Part shown: piece by piece, positions 1-9,943 of the stretch
Layout of the letters: each line of letters opens with the position of its first letter
Position numbering within the stretch: position 1 is the first letter of the stretch
Assembly (NCBI RefSeq): GCF_002806945.1
Contig: NZ_NIHC01000003.1
Span: forward strand, 595,279-659,278
Direction: 5' to 3'
Source of the DNA: Marinobacter salexigens
Lineage (GTDB): Bacteria; Pseudomonadota; Gammaproteobacteria; Pseudomonadales; Oleiphilaceae
DNA: 64,000 nucleotides
The notes under the pieces: model-generated
What the model was told of the DNA's origin: nothing
What the model saw: the letters and a program-made list of their open reading frames with translations, nothing else
Databases searched by the model: none
Translations under genes and position numbers: made by a program

Positions 1-174
<174 letters not shown>

Positions 175-227
175 TTAATAACGTGTGAAATCGGTATCAT
201 ACACACAAACCGAATCAGGGAACATGT

Positions 228-1034
228 ATGCGGGTAGTATCAATCAGCGTCAACGGTCTTGCCCAGGCCGTTGAAAAGGGTTTTTTTGACTGGCTGGCCG
301 AGCAGGATGCAGATGTTGTCTGTGTTCAGGATCACCGCATGCGTGCCTATGAGATTGAGGACTTCAACCTCATTCCAGAAGGCTATGATGCCTACTTCAT
401 AGATGGCGAAAACAATGAGGATGGTGGCGTGGGTATTTACACGCGGCATTTCCCCAAGGCTATCATGTACGGTTTTGCCAACGAGCAGGCGGACCGGGAA
501 GGGCGTTTTATTCAGGCGGATTTCGACAAGGTTTCAGTTGCCTCTGTGTTGGCACCTTGTGCCCTGGGGCGTGAGGAAGAGCTGATCAGTGAAGACGATC
601 TGACAGTTCTTGACCATAAAGATGACTTTATGGACGCTTTTGGTTTGCACATGCAGAAAACCCTGCGTAAGCGTCGGCAGTTTATTTTTGGTGCCAACCT
701 GCAGACTGCCCATCATGTAACGGATGCAAGCCCGTTGTATCACCGGTTGGACTTTTCCGGGTTTCTTCCCCACGAGCGGGCCTGGCTGGATCGTTTGTTT
801 GATGAAATGGGGTGCGTGGATGCGTTCCGGGATATCAACAAGCAGAGTAATCAGTTTACCTGGTGGCCGGAGCAAGCCGAGGGTTCTCGGAAGAAGGCGG
901 GGATTCGGGTGGATTATCAATTGATGACACCGGGTATTCGCAAGACCATTCAGGATGGCTGGATTGATAGCACGACCCGCTTTTCGGATCACGCTCCGGT
1001 GATTATGGATTACGATATCGAGATTGGCATTTGA
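228..1034 (+). CDS. crc: Catabolite repression control protein Crc (EEP-fold)
   Basis: 268 aa with the exonuclease/endonuclease/phosphatase fold. Pseudomonas Crc (about 259 aa) is not a nuclease: it works with Hfq to block translation of mRNAs bearing A-rich CA motifs. Near residue 35 the motif reads VCVQD, where true ExoIII enzymes have a catalytic Glu; the same E-to-D change occurs in Crc. The end SDHAPVIMDYD also matches Crc. The ATG at 228 follows CAGGGA. Neighbours pyrE and rph give the pseudomonad context. Its antagonist RNA, CrcZ, appears to be encoded at about 38.1-38.5 kb. ExoIII is the alternative but less likely. Confidence 0.88.
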   Translation: MRVVSISVNGLAQAVEKGFFDWLAEQDADVVCVQDHRMRAYEIEDFNLIPEGYDAYFIDGENNEDGGVGIYTRHFPKAIMYGFANEQADREGRFIQADFDKVSVASVLAPCALGREEELISEDDLTVLDHKDDFMDAFGLHMQKTLRKRRQFIFGANLQTAHHVTDASPLYHRLDFSGFLPHERAWLDRLFDEMGCVDAFRDINKQSNQFTWWPEQAEGSRKKAGIRVDYQLMTPGIRKTIQDGWIDSTTRFSDHAPVIMDYDIEIGI

Positions 1035-1049
1035 GGTAGGCGGTCGCGT

Positions 1050-1157
1050 GTTCGGCGGGGGAAGCCTCTCCGAAACACGCTACAAGCACATCCCTGTGCG
1101 CTCGACTCCGGCCGTCCTTGGCCGGAGACGGTTTCGGAGAGGCTTCCCCCGCCGAAC
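1050..1157. repeat. Structured palindromic intergenic repeat
   Basis: Two perfectly complementary 27-nt arms (1050-1076 and 1131-1157) enclose a 54-nt centre. The centre holds two smaller hairpins: GCACA/TGTGC at about 1086-1099 and CTCCGGCC/GGCCGGAG at about 1105-1126. Folded as RNA or ssDNA this makes a long stem topped by two hairpins. It lies between the convergent ends of crc and rph, where it could serve as a bidirectional terminator, but there is no T-run and the size suggests a REP/MITE-like mobile palindrome. I see no second copy in the window. Confidence 0.8.
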
Positions 1158-1233
1158 CCGCTAGATTGCAATAAGCTTCAACAGTCTGGGGCAGCGTCAC
1201 CGCGCAGGCACCCAGACTTATGAGTTGCCTTCC

Positions 1234-1950
1234 TTAGCCTTCCAGCGCTTCTTTCTGCAGTTCAAACAGCTTCTCAATACCTTGCTTGGCCAATGCCAGC
1301 ATGCTGTCCAGTTCTTCCTGGACAAACGGCGCAGCTTCTGCAGTTCCCTGAATTTCGATGAAACCACCCTGGTCGGTCATGATTACGTTCAGGTCGGTAT
1401 CGGCTTCGGAGTCTTCCGGGTAGTCCAGATCAACCACCGGTTCTCCTTTGTAAATGCCAACAGACACGGCCGCTATCATCTGCTTCAGCGGTGATTTTTT
1501 CAGGCGCTTGGTTTCAACCAGGTGGTTCAGGGCGTCTGCCAAGGCCACGCAGCCGCCAGTGATGGCTGCAGTGCGTGTGCCACCGTCGGCCTGGATTACG
1601 TCGCAGTCGATGGTGATGGTGTGCTCGCCCAGCGCTTTCATATCGACAGCCGCGCGCAGGGAGCGGCCAATCAAGCGCTGGATTTCGACGGTGCGGCCGC
1701 CTTGTTTGCCGCGGGCGGCTTCGCGGCCCATGCGGCTGCCGGTAGAGCGGGGCAGCATGCCGTATTCGGCGGTGATCCAGCCTTTGCCTTCGCCGCGCAG
1801 GAAGGGTGGTACTTTGTTTTCTACAGAGGCCGTGCAGATAACCTTGGTGTCGCCGAATTCCACCAGTACGGAACCCTCGGCGTGGCGGGTGTAGTTCCGG
1901 GTAAGGCGAATTTCTCTGGGCTGTTCGGGCGTTCTGCCGCTTGGACGCAT
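1234..1950 (-). CDS. rph: Ribonuclease PH
   Basis: 238 aa, the usual length for RNase PH, a phosphate-dependent 3'-5' exonuclease that trims tRNA 3' ends. It starts [20 protein letters not shown] and carries the conserved [18 protein letters not shown] and RSLRAAVD segments and the phosphate-site region [20 protein letters not shown]. It is convergent with crc and divergent from yicC at 2118. No frameshift is seen; E. coli K-12 carries one in this gene, but this copy looks intact. Confidence 0.96.
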   Translation of the reverse strand: MRPSGRTPEQPREIRLTRNYTRHAEGSVLVEFGDTKVICTASVENKVPPFLRGEGKGWITAEYGMLPRSTGSRMGREAARGKQGGRTVEIQRLIGRSLRAAVDMKALGEHTITIDCDVIQADGGTRTAAITGGCVALADALNHLVETKRLKKSPLKQMIAAVSVGIYKGEPVVDLDYPEDSEADTDLNVIMTDQGGFIEIQGTAEAAPFVQEELDSMLALAKQGIEKLFELQKEALEG

Positions 1951-2117
1951 AGTGTTTCCTGATTTCTGAGGTAAGTGTCCGGGATGTCGCCCCGGGTGAG
2001 TTCGAATTTGGTAGCCGGCAAGTATATCACGTTGGATCTGGGTGCCGGGCTGGCTGCTGGCTGTTAGACTCTGGCTTTACGAAAACTATTACGATTAGCA
2101 ACCAAGCCGGAGCTGCC

Positions 2118-2984
2118 ATGATCAGAAGTATGACCGCATTCGCCCGGAAAGATGTTCAGGATGGCCAGGGAACGCTCACCTGTGAGATTCGTACCGTAAA
2201 CCATCGGTATCTGGAGCCATCTTTCAGATTGCCAGAGGCTCTTCGGGAGCTCGAGAACCCTTTCAGGGAGGAGCTGAGGAAGCAGTTGAAGCGAGGCAAG
2301 GTGGATGTGTCGATTCGCCTGCAGTCTGCGGAAGCGGGTGTTCCCGGGTTTGAGATCAATGAGGACATCGCCAAAGCAGTTAATGATGCTGCCAACCACG
2401 TAAACCGCATGCTGGATAATCCTGCGCATATTAATGCTTTGGATATTCTGCGCTGGCCGGGAGTGCTTTCAGTGCCCGAGCAAGACTACAGCACTGTTAA
2501 AGAGGCAGCTCTGAGGTTGTTCAAGGAGACCGTTGAAGAGCTCTCGGTTGTAAGAGCGCGCGAAGGGGAGCGGTTGCGGCCTCTATTTGAAGATCGCCTC
2601 ACGCACATGAAAACCCTGGTAGAAACTGTCCGCGAAGGCATGCCAGGGCTGCTTAAAGCACAGGAAGAGCATCTGAAGGAGCGATTCCAAAAGGCTCAGG
2701 TAGAGCTGGATCCCGAGCGCATCGCTCAGGAAATGGTCATGCTGGCGCAGAAGATTGATGTGGCTGAAGAGCTGGATAGGCTGGATGCTCATATCAGTGA
2801 GGTGACGGACACCCTCACGCGAGATGAGGCTATTGGTCGCCGGCTTGATTTTCTGATGCAGGAGCTGAATCGGGAAGCCAATACCCTGAGCAGCAAAAGC
2901 ATTGATGCCGGCGTAACCAGGGCAGCAGTGGATTTGAAGGTGCTGATAGAGCAGGTGCGTGAGCAGGTGCAGAATATAGAGTGA
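2118..2984 (+). CDS. yicC: YicC family endoribonuclease
   Basis: 288 aa, the typical size. The conserved N-terminus MIRSMTAFARKD and the C-terminal DUF1732 signature (EANTLSSKS, then VDLKVLIEQVREQVQNIE) define the family. YicC proteins have been reported as endoribonucleases that affect small-RNA turnover; function here is by family only. The gene is divergent from rph with about 167 nt between them. In many gammaproteobacteria gmk follows yicC directly; here 3.3 kb of other genes separates them. Confidence 0.9.
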   Translation: MIRSMTAFARKDVQDGQGTLTCEIRTVNHRYLEPSFRLPEALRELENPFREELRKQLKRGKVDVSIRLQSAEAGVPGFEINEDIAKAVNDAANHVNRMLDNPAHINALDILRWPGVLSVPEQDYSTVKEAALRLFKETVEELSVVRAREGERLRPLFEDRLTHMKTLVETVREGMPGLLKAQEEHLKERFQKAQVELDPERIAQEMVMLAQKIDVAEELDRLDAHISEVTDTLTRDEAIGRRLDFLMQELNREANTLSSKSIDAGVTRAAVDLKVLIEQVREQVQNIE

Positions 2985-3019
2985 TTCCCTCCCGGGGGCG
3001 GCTTTTGTGCTGTCGCCCT

Positions 3020-3277
3020 TTATTGTTGCCCAGCCGCGACCCGGTGAATCAACTGCTCCGCCGTGGGTGCCAGTGCCATCAGAGAGTTGCCATCTTTTTC
3101 AGTGAGCTCATAGAGAATGAGCTCGTTGATCCCCGCCACCAGCGCCATGCTCATTAGTAGGCTCAAAGGCTGCAGTGTCGTGTTATCCGCGCGCTGCTGC
3201 TCCACTTGTTTCTGCAAGAATACCGGTGGCACCTGCCCCGATTACCAGCACTGAAGGCTGCCTTTTATTTTTCATAA
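3020..3277 (-). pseudogene. Fusion scar: monooxygenase N-terminus joined to a TetR-family C-terminus
   Basis: Reading leftwards from the ATG at about 3275, the first codons give MKNKRQPSVLVIGAGATGIL, the FAD-binding Rossmann start (GxGxxG) of a flavin-containing monooxygenase. After about 20 codons the homology stops and the frame ends near 3183. In a different frame, 3020-3232, the sequence becomes LLMSMALVAGINELILYELT followed by an LAPTAEQLIHRV tail, typical of the C-terminal helices of a TetR regulator. A deletion seems to have removed most of both genes. Neither piece can be functional. The TetR assignment is by overall look, not by a search. Confidence 0.6.
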
Positions 3278-3354
3278 TATCTCCCTCTAGCTGGCCGACA
3301 TCCGGCCCTCTGCACTCCGCTGTATTCCGAGCGTTTATCTGGATCGGCTTTTCG

Positions 3355-3380
3355 TGAACACTTGTGGTCAAAAGTGTTCA
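3355..3380. promoter_or_regulatory. Operator-like inverted repeat
   Basis: TGAACACTT (3355-3363) and AAGTGTTCA (3372-3380) are perfect 9-bp inverted arms with an 8-nt spacer. The size and symmetry suit a TetR-family operator. It sits about 80 bp upstream of the broken monooxygenase start, so it is probably the leftover operator of the lost regulator. It may still be bound by a paralogous regulator. Confidence 0.5.
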
Positions 3381-3499
3381 TGGGCGGTTAACAGCTAATT
3401 ATAAAAGAAGTGCAGAAACAAACTTTTTGAACCTTGGTGACTTGTTTTAGATATTGATGTTCAAATTTAGGTTTGAGATCTAAGAAAAATCGGTTCCTC

Positions 3500-3652
3500 A
3501 TGAAAGATATCGCAGATGAATATTTGCGTTCAGAGGTACAGTCTAGGTATACGGAAAATAGCGGCCGTGATCTTGGCAAAGTTGCGAGACTCATGGCAGC
3601 CGGGGTGCAGGTTCTGGTTGATGCCGGCGCGAAAACAAAAGAATCGATTTAA
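3500..3652 (+). CDS. Small ORF or gene remnant, 50 aa, function unknown
   Basis: An ATG at 3500 opens 50 codons beginning MKDIADEYLRSEVQ and ending AGAKTKESI, closing 18 nt before the enoyl-CoA hydratase start. No Shine-Dalgarno precedes it, and the frame is open a further 42 nt upstream. I do not recognise the product. It could be a short coupled leader gene or the tail of a gene removed by the deletion that made the neighbouring scar. Its AT-rich upstream part differs from the rest of the locus. Confidence 0.3.
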   Translation: MKDIADEYLRSEVQSRYTENSGRDLGKVARLMAAGVQVLVDAGAKTKESI

Positions 3653-3670
3653 CTGAGAAGGAACGATGAA

Positions 3671-4444
3671 ATGAGTGACACGCCAGTTCTTTTGTCCCGC
3701 GATGGGCAAGTTGCGACGATTACACTCAATCGGCCGGAGCACTACAACGCTCTGAATGCGCCTATGCGCAAAGCCTTGACCTCGACTCTGGCTGAGGTGG
3801 AGGCAGATCCAACCATTCGGGTTTGCATTATCGGTGCAGCCGGTAAGGGCTTTTCTGCAGGGCAGGATTTGCAGGATTTCGATTATGAGCAAATATCCGA
3901 TCTGTTGCTGGACGAATACGAGCCGCTGCTGAAAACCATTCACCATGGCAACAAGCTGTATATCGCGCGGGTACATGGCCAGGCTGCCGGTATTGGTGCC
4001 GCGTTGGCGCTGACATGCGATCTGGTGATGATGGCGGAAGATGCCAGGGTCTATCTGGCATTTGCAGCCATTGCGCTCGTGCCGGATGGCGGATTGACCT
4101 GGCACCTGCTGAATGCCATGGGGCGTCACCGTGCGCTGTCGGCAATCATCGAAGGAAAGCGGCTTGATGCGGCTACTTGTCTCGATTACGGGCTTGCCAA
4201 TAAAGCTGTGCCTGCTGATAGCCTTGAGCAAGAAACCTTTGATTGGGCCAGTTCATTAGCAAGCGCTGCGCCACTTGCTGTCGCAGGGACCAAGCGCTTG
4301 CTGAGAGAAGTGGCCAGCTGTGACTGGCGCTCGGCGTTAGCCGCAGAAGCCAAGGAGCAGAACGTTACAACGAAATCAAAAGACTTTATGCGGGGCGTTC
4401 AGGCGTTTGCTGATCGCCGTGCCCCAGAGTTCAAAGGTAACTGA
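3671..4444 (+). CDS. Enoyl-CoA hydratase/isomerase family protein (PaaG-like)
   Basis: 257 aa crotonase-fold protein. The oxyanion-hole segments are visible: FSAGQDLQDF near residue 60 and HGQAAGIGAALALTCDLVM near residue 105. The residue after LVPDGG near 140 is the usual position of an acidic catalytic residue in isomerases such as PaaG. The family converts enoyl-CoAs in beta-oxidation or in phenylacetate breakdown; no other paa genes are present, so the substrate is unknown. The start ATG at 3671 follows GAAGGA. No operon partner is apparent downstream, where the neighbour is convergent. Confidence 0.8.
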   Translation: MSDTPVLLSRDGQVATITLNRPEHYNALNAPMRKALTSTLAEVEADPTIRVCIIGAAGKGFSAGQDLQDFDYEQISDLLLDEYEPLLKTIHHGNKLYIARVHGQAAGIGAALALTCDLVMMAEDARVYLAFAAIALVPDGGLTWHLLNAMGRHRALSAIIEGKRLDAATCLDYGLANKAVPADSLEQETFDWASSLASAAPLAVAGTKRLLREVASCDWRSALAAEAKEQNVTTKSKDFMRGVQAFADRRAPEFKGN

Positions 4445-4450
4445 GTGTGC

Positions 4451-5266
4451 TCACTCGGCCAGGGTGGCAAGCTCTTTCGGCAGTTCCAGTTTTACCCGCT
4501 GGTGGCTGAGGGGGCAGTCAAACTCCAGGCCGGCAGCGAGTAGTTGCAGGGGCGCTCGCGCAGGTTTGCCGTAGAGGCGATCGCCAATAATCGGGTGCCC
4601 AATGCTTTGCAGATGCTTGCGGATCTGGTGTTTGCGTCCCGTCTCGATAATAACTTGCAGAAGGCTGGTTTCGGCGGCGTCATCGATGCTTAGCGTAGAC
4701 GCGTGACTGATGGCGGCCTTGCCGTCAATCGGTGCGTCTATTCGCTGGTTCTGGGTGTTGATGACACCGGCTACTCTGGCAAGGTAGCGCTTGGCCATGG
4801 TGCGCCCGGAGAAACACTGGGACAGAGACCCTGCGGCTTTTGAGTCGTGGGCAATCAGCATGAGCCCGGCCGCGTCACCATCCAGCCGGTGAATGAGGAA
4901 GCAAGGGCGCTTCAGCTCAAGCTCAGCCGAGCGCAACAGGCTGCAGTGGTCTCCCCATTGGGAGCCTTGGGCCAATAAACCGTGTGGTTTGAACCAGACA
5001 CTGTAGCGGCTTTTATCCTCGATCAGAATTGCCGCTTCGGGTTTGCGGTTCAGCACATTCTCATCGTAATAAAGCTGTAGCCGGGTACCGGCTTTTACCT
5101 CTTTGGTTGCGCGCCGCAGCCTTACTTGCTTGCCTTTCAGTGTCCACCAGCAGGCACCCTTGTTCATGGCATCTTTAATGCGCTGGCGAGACAGCCCTGA
5201 TGCCTCGCTCAGGGCTTCACTCGCTGTGGTGGGCTGGTCCGTTGTAACGTCGAATTTCCTGCGCAT
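4451..5266 (-). CDS. RluA-family RNA pseudouridine synthase
   Basis: 271 aa. The catalytic motif HRLDGDAAG is present near residue 147, its Asp being the family nucleophile, and the C-terminal core GRKHQIRKHLQSIGHPIIGD is conserved. An S4-like helix pair (SGLSRQRIKDAMNKGACWW) lies at the N-terminus. The usual motif reads HRLDRDTSG; here GDAAG replaces RDTSG, so this belongs to a divergent subfamily and the target RNA cannot be named. Its start overlaps the stop of the upstream UspE-like gene by one base (TAATG), suggesting translational coupling. Confidence 0.85.
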   Translation of the reverse strand: MRRKFDVTTDQPTTASEALSEASGLSRQRIKDAMNKGACWWTLKGKQVRLRRATKEVKAGTRLQLYYDENVLNRKPEAAILIEDKSRYSVWFKPHGLLAQGSQWGDHCSLLRSAELELKRPCFLIHRLDGDAAGLMLIAHDSKAAGSLSQCFSGRTMAKRYLARVAGVINTQNQRIDAPIDGKAAISHASTLSIDDAAETSLLQVIIETGRKHQIRKHLQSIGHPIIGDRLYGKPARAPLQLLAAGLEFDCPLSHQRVKLELPKELATLAE

Positions 5267-6153
5267 TATTGGCCGGCGTCCCCGGGCTTGATGGCAAGCA
5301 AGTCGGTCCTCAGGTGAGTGAGCACCTTCTCTGCGGTGTTGCCAATCACTCTTGCCCGGAGGCCGGTTTTTCCGCTGGTGCCAATCACTACCATATCGGC
5401 CTTCAATTTACTGGCGACACGGGGGATAACCTTGTGTGCAGGCCCGACGGGCAAGTGAATTTGTTCCGGGCTCAGGCGCCAAGTGTTGCAAAGGTGGGTG
5501 ATAACCGGCTCCAAAGCCGCCCTGCGCCTTTGCTCATGTTCGACCACATTGATGATCTCAAGGTCTGCGAGTACCTCGGAAATGTGCAGGGCGTGTACCA
5601 GATGAATTTTCGTGTCGAGGGCTTTCGCAAGTTCGGTGGCCTGCTCAATGATTTTCGCATTGAGGGCTTTTTTGACCGGCTTGGTGGAGCTTAGATCGAC
5701 CGCCGCCAGAATCGGGTGAGCATGATTCCACTTTTGTTCTGCAACCAGCATGACCGGTACCGGGCATTCACGGATCAGATGCCAGTCGGTTGGTGTATAC
5801 AGCAAGGTTTCCGAGCGGCTTCCAGTTTTGATTATGGCCTTGAAGCGGTTTGGGTGGCAGTGCTCAATGATCCATTGGTGGATATTTTTCTCCCACACAG
5901 TATGCGTGGTGACCTGCAGATCGCTGCAGTCTGAAAGGGCCAGCATCTGGTCGAGCCAGCGCTGGCGAAGTTCAATCAGGGCATCCCGGGCACGCTGCTG
6001 CACAGTGGGGTCCGAAGGCAAAGCGCCGAGATGTTCATGGGTGAAAGCCACAATTTCAAGATGGGCGCCTGTGGCGCGTGCCAGTTCGATTCCCCGGGCC
6101 AGAGCCTTCTGGTGCTTGTGGGCCGGATCCATGACAATCAGAAGTTTATCCAT
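5266..6153 (-). CDS. uspE: Tandem universal stress protein (UspE-like)
   Basis: 295 aa made of two Usp domains, roughly residues 1-145 and 155-295. The second contains VVIGTSGKTGLRARVIGNTA, which fits the G-x2-G-x9-G(S/N) ATP-binding motif; the first domain has a weaker version (IIKTGSRSETLLY). The two-domain length matches UspE, a cytoplasmic stress-endurance protein. It is the first gene of a pair with the pseudouridine synthase. Divergent from gmk. Confidence 0.82.
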   Translation of the reverse strand: MDKLLIVMDPAHKHQKALARGIELARATGAHLEIVAFTHEHLGALPSDPTVQQRARDALIELRQRWLDQMLALSDCSDLQVTTHTVWEKNIHQWIIEHCHPNRFKAIIKTGSRSETLLYTPTDWHLIRECPVPVMLVAEQKWNHAHPILAAVDLSSTKPVKKALNAKIIEQATELAKALDTKIHLVHALHISEVLADLEIINVVEHEQRRRAALEPVITHLCNTWRLSPEQIHLPVGPAHKVIPRVASKLKADMVVIGTSGKTGLRARVIGNTAEKVLTHLRTDLLAIKPGDAGQ

Positions 6154-6271
6154 GCTGCCTACCGTCTTTTGTTGAGCTTGAGTGTGGTGCGTTGTCGTTC
6201 CACTGTTATACCCTAGATGTTACCAGTTGTGGCCGCATCCGGGATGCGGTGTTTCGTCAAAGGTCGTATAA

Positions 6272-6976
<705 letters not shown>

Positions 6977-7062
6977 GGGCTTTTGCTGTATACAAATTGT
7001 GCCGCTGGCAGTACACTACGCGGTCTGCTAAATCAGTCATTTTTATTATTGTCGGGGATTTC

Positions 7063-7275
7063 ATGGCACGAGTTACTGTTGAAGATTGTCTGGAACACGT
7101 AGATAACCGGTTCCAGCTGGTCATGTTGGCTACCAAACGCTCCCGTCAGATCGCCACTAAAGGTGCCGAGCCGATGGTTCAGGAAGAAAACGACAAGCCG
7201 ACGGTTATTGCCCTGCGCGAAATCGCTGGTGGTTTGGTGAGCCGCGATCTGCTGACCGAAATCGAAGAGGATTAA
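7063..7275 (+). CDS. rpoZ: RNA polymerase omega subunit
   Basis: 70 aa starting [20 protein letters not shown], the invariant omega start; the ATG at 7063 follows GGGGATTTC. The KRSRQ and [11 protein letters not shown] segments are also conserved. Omega helps assemble the beta' subunit and forms ppGpp binding site 1 with it. It is slightly shorter than the E. coli protein (91 aa), as in many pseudomonads. The spoT gene begins 29 bp downstream. Confidence 0.96.
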   Translation: MARVTVEDCLEHVDNRFQLVMLATKRSRQIATKGAEPMVQEENDKPTVIALREIAGGLVSRDLLTEIEED

Positions 7276-7304
7276 GACGGCTGCAAACAGATTATGGAGG
7301 CGAG

Positions 7305-9449
7305 GTGTCGCTTGACGAGGCTACGGTAGAAGCGCTGGCTGTTGAGCTCAGCACCTATCTGGATACCAATCGCATTAATCAAGTGCGACGTGCCTACTAT
7401 TATGCCGAGCAGGCCCATGAAGGCCAGATGCGCAAAAGCGGCGACCGCTACATAACGCACCCCCTTGCAGTTGCTCATATACTCGCTGGCCTCAAGCTCG
7501 ACCATCAGAGCTTGATGGCCGCGATGTTGCACGATGTTATTGAAGATACCGGTATCCCCAAGGACGCCCTTGCTGAGCAGTTTGGCGAGGATGTGGCGGA
7601 GCTGGTGGACGGTGTCAGCAAACTGACCCAGATAGAATTCCGCTCCCGTGCGGAAGCCCAGGCTGAAAACTTCCAGAAAATGACTCTGGCCATGGCCAGA
7701 GATATCCGCGTTATTTTGGTGAAACTGGCTGACCGCCTGCACAACATGCGCACTCTGGGCCCCATGCCCTACGAAAAGCGCAAGCGTATAGCCACAGAAA
7801 CCCTCGATATCTACGCTCCCATTGCCAATCGTCTTGGCATGCATGCCATATCCACAGAACTTGAAGATTTGGGCTTCGCGGCACTGCACCCGATGCGTTC
7901 CCGCTATATCTCCAAAGCCGTGGACAAAGCGCGCGGCAGCCACCGTGAGATTATTGAAGAAATACGTGGTCGATTGCAGGAAAAACTGCAAGAGCGTGGC
8001 CTTCCGGGCCGGATAATGGGGCGTGAGAAGCATCTGAACAGCATCTATAACAAGATGAAGCTCAAACAGAAGTCGTTTTACGAGATTATGGACGTATACG
8101 CCTTCCGCATCATTACCGACACAGAAGACGATTGTTATCGAATCCTGGGGGCAGTTCACAGCCTCTACAAACCAATGCCGGGCCGCTTCAAAGACTACAT
8201 CGCCATGCCCAAGGCAAACGGTTATCAGTCTCTGCATACCACACTCTTTGGGATGCATGTAAATATCGAAATTCAGATCCGCACCGAGGAAATGGAGCAC
8301 ATAGCCAACGATGGTATTGCGGCCCACTGGATGTATAAAAACGAGCCAACCGGTGTTACCAGCGCGAACCAGACGCGAGTCGATCGCTGGGTTAAAGGCT
8401 TGATGGAGATGCGTGAACGTGCGGACGACTCTCTCGAGTTCATCGAGCATGTAAAAGTGGACCTCTTCCCGGATGAAATCTATGTTTTTACCCCGAGGGG
8501 CAAGATCATGGAACTGCCAAGAGGTGCCACTCCGGTAGATTTCGCTTATGCAATCCATACGGACATTGGCAATGCGACGGTCGCTTGCCGTATCAACCGG
8601 AATCTCGGTTCTTTGAGTAAGCCTCTTCAAAGTGGTCAAACGGTCGAAGTCATTACAGCGCCGGGCGCTCGCCCCAATCCTGCCTGGCTCAGTTTTGTGG
8701 TGACCGGCAAAGCGCGCAGCAGCATACGCCACACCCTGAAGAGTCAGAAACTGGCAGAATCTCTGGAGTTGGGGCGCGTGTTACTGAAAAAGTCCCTCAA
8801 TGGGTTTGGCAAGCGCTTGTCGGATATTGATGATGCCCAGAAGCAGGCGGTTGTGAAGCATAACCAGGTGAACAATTTCGATGAGCTGATCAGCGAGATT
8901 GGCATGGGTAATCGAATGGCGTATCTGGTTGCACGCCAGCTAGTGGTTGATTCTGAGGGCGCAGAGCCCGGTGAGGCTGCCATGGATATCCAGGGCGGCA
9001 GCGACGCGCCAATCACCATCCAGGGCACCGAGGGCATGCTGGTTCACTTTGCCGATTGTTGCAAACCGATCCCTGGGGATCCGGTGGTTGGTGTTATGGG
9101 TACAGGTAAGGGAATGGTTATTCATTCCGACACCTGTTCCCGTTTGCCGGAAGACAGCGAAGGTCGCTCCCGCTTGACCCATCTTACCTGGGCCAAGGAT
9201 ATTACTGACGAGTTCTCCGTAGAGCTGAGGGTTGAGCTGGAGCGGCACCACGGGGTGATCGCCGAAGTGGCCAATGCGGTGGCTATGGCAGACGGTAATA
9301 TCGAGCGGATAAATGTAGACGAACAGAATGCCCGGTATGGCGTGGTCAGCCTTGTGGTGAAGGTGCATGGGCGTAAACATCTGGCTCGCGTGATGCGCAG
9401 GGTTCGAAACATCAAAGCCATAACGTCGATCAACCGCGTGAAATACTGA
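7305..9449 (+). CDS. spoT: Bifunctional (p)ppGpp synthetase/hydrolase SpoT
   Basis: 714 aa, GTG start at 7305 preceded by GGAGG. Domains in order: HD hydrolase (HD at residues 76-77 in AMLHDVIEDT), RelA/SpoT synthetase (GRFKDYIAMPKANGYQSLHT near residue 295), TGS (from about 385, EIYVFTPRGKIMELPRGATP), and a C-terminal ACT domain (from about 640). An intact HD motif marks SpoT rather than a hydrolase-dead RelA. Position between rpoZ and ridA is standard. Confidence 0.96.
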   Translation: MSLDEATVEALAVELSTYLDTNRINQVRRAYYYAEQAHEGQMRKSGDRYITHPLAVAHILAGLKLDHQSLMAAMLHDVIEDTGIPKDALAEQFGEDVAELVDGVSKLTQIEFRSRAEAQAENFQKMTLAMARDIRVILVKLADRLHNMRTLGPMPYEKRKRIATETLDIYAPIANRLGMHAISTELEDLGFAALHPMRSRYISKAVDKARGSHREIIEEIRGRLQEKLQERGLPGRIMGREKHLNSIYNKMKLKQKSFYEIMDVYAFRIITDTEDDCYRILGAVHSLYKPMPGRFKDYIAMPKANGYQSLHTTLFGMHVNIEIQIRTEEMEHIANDGIAAHWMYKNEPTGVTSANQTRVDRWVKGLMEMRERADDSLEFIEHVKVDLFPDEIYVFTPRGKIMELPRGATPVDFAYAIHTDIGNATVACRINRNLGSLSKPLQSGQTVEVITAPGARPNPAWLSFVVTGKARSSIRHTLKSQKLAESLELGRVLLKKSLNGFGKRLSDIDDAQKQAVVKHNQVNNFDELISEIGMGNRMAYLVARQLVVDSEGAEPGEAAMDIQGGSDAPITIQGTEGMLVHFADCCKPIPGDPVVGVMGTGKGMVIHSDTCSRLPEDSEGRSRLTHLTWAKDITDEFSVELRVELERHHGVIAEVANAVAMADGNIERINVDEQNARYGVVSLVVKVHGRKHLARVMRRVRNIKAITSINRVKY

Positions 9450-9528
9450 GTTCTGCCAGAATAACCTGGTTGACAGCTCGCGTATGGAAGGGCGACGATT
9501 AGCGTTTTAGACGAAAGGGAAACGCGGT

Positions 9529-9915
9529 ATGACCAACAAATCCATAATTCAGACTGAAAGCGCACCCAAGGCAATAGGGCCTTATTCCCAAGCCGTAAAG
9601 GCGGGTGATACGGTCTATATTTCTGGCCAGATTCCGCTGGATCCTGAAACCATGGAAGTGGTTGCCGGGGACTTCTCAGCCAAGACCCGTCAGGTATTCG
9701 ATAACCTCAAAGCCGTATGTGAAGCTGCTGGAGGTGGATTGAAGGACATTGTAAAAGTGAACATCTACGTGACTGATTTGGCAAACTTTGCCACGGTCAA
9801 CGAGATTATGGCGACCTATTTTCCAGAGCCATACCCCGCTCGGGCGGCAGTTGAGGTTTCAGCATTGCCCAAGGCTGTTCCAGTAGAGGTAGAAGCAGTC
9901 ATGGTGCTGAGCTGA
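9529..9915 (+). CDS. ridA: RidA family reactive imine deaminase
   Basis: 128 aa. RidA hydrolyses reactive enamine/imine products of PLP enzymes such as IlvA. The signature region is present: [13 protein letters not shown] near the start, [11 protein letters not shown], and an end [20 protein letters not shown] containing the substrate-binding Arg. Shine-Dalgarno GAAAGGGA precedes the ATG. Fourth gene of gmk-rpoZ-spoT-ridA; a terminator follows at 9944. Confidence 0.94.
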   Translation: MTNKSIIQTESAPKAIGPYSQAVKAGDTVYISGQIPLDPETMEVVAGDFSAKTRQVFDNLKAVCEAAGGGLKDIVKVNIYVTDLANFATVNEIMATYFPEPYPARAAVEVSALPKAVPVEVEAVMVLS

Positions 9916-9943
9916 TATACAAGTGCATCAGGATGTTCAGAAC

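Noticed and set aside
7272..8732. 486-aa frame antisense to spoT
   Set aside because: No recognisable domain; it mirrors the conserved spoT coding sequence.
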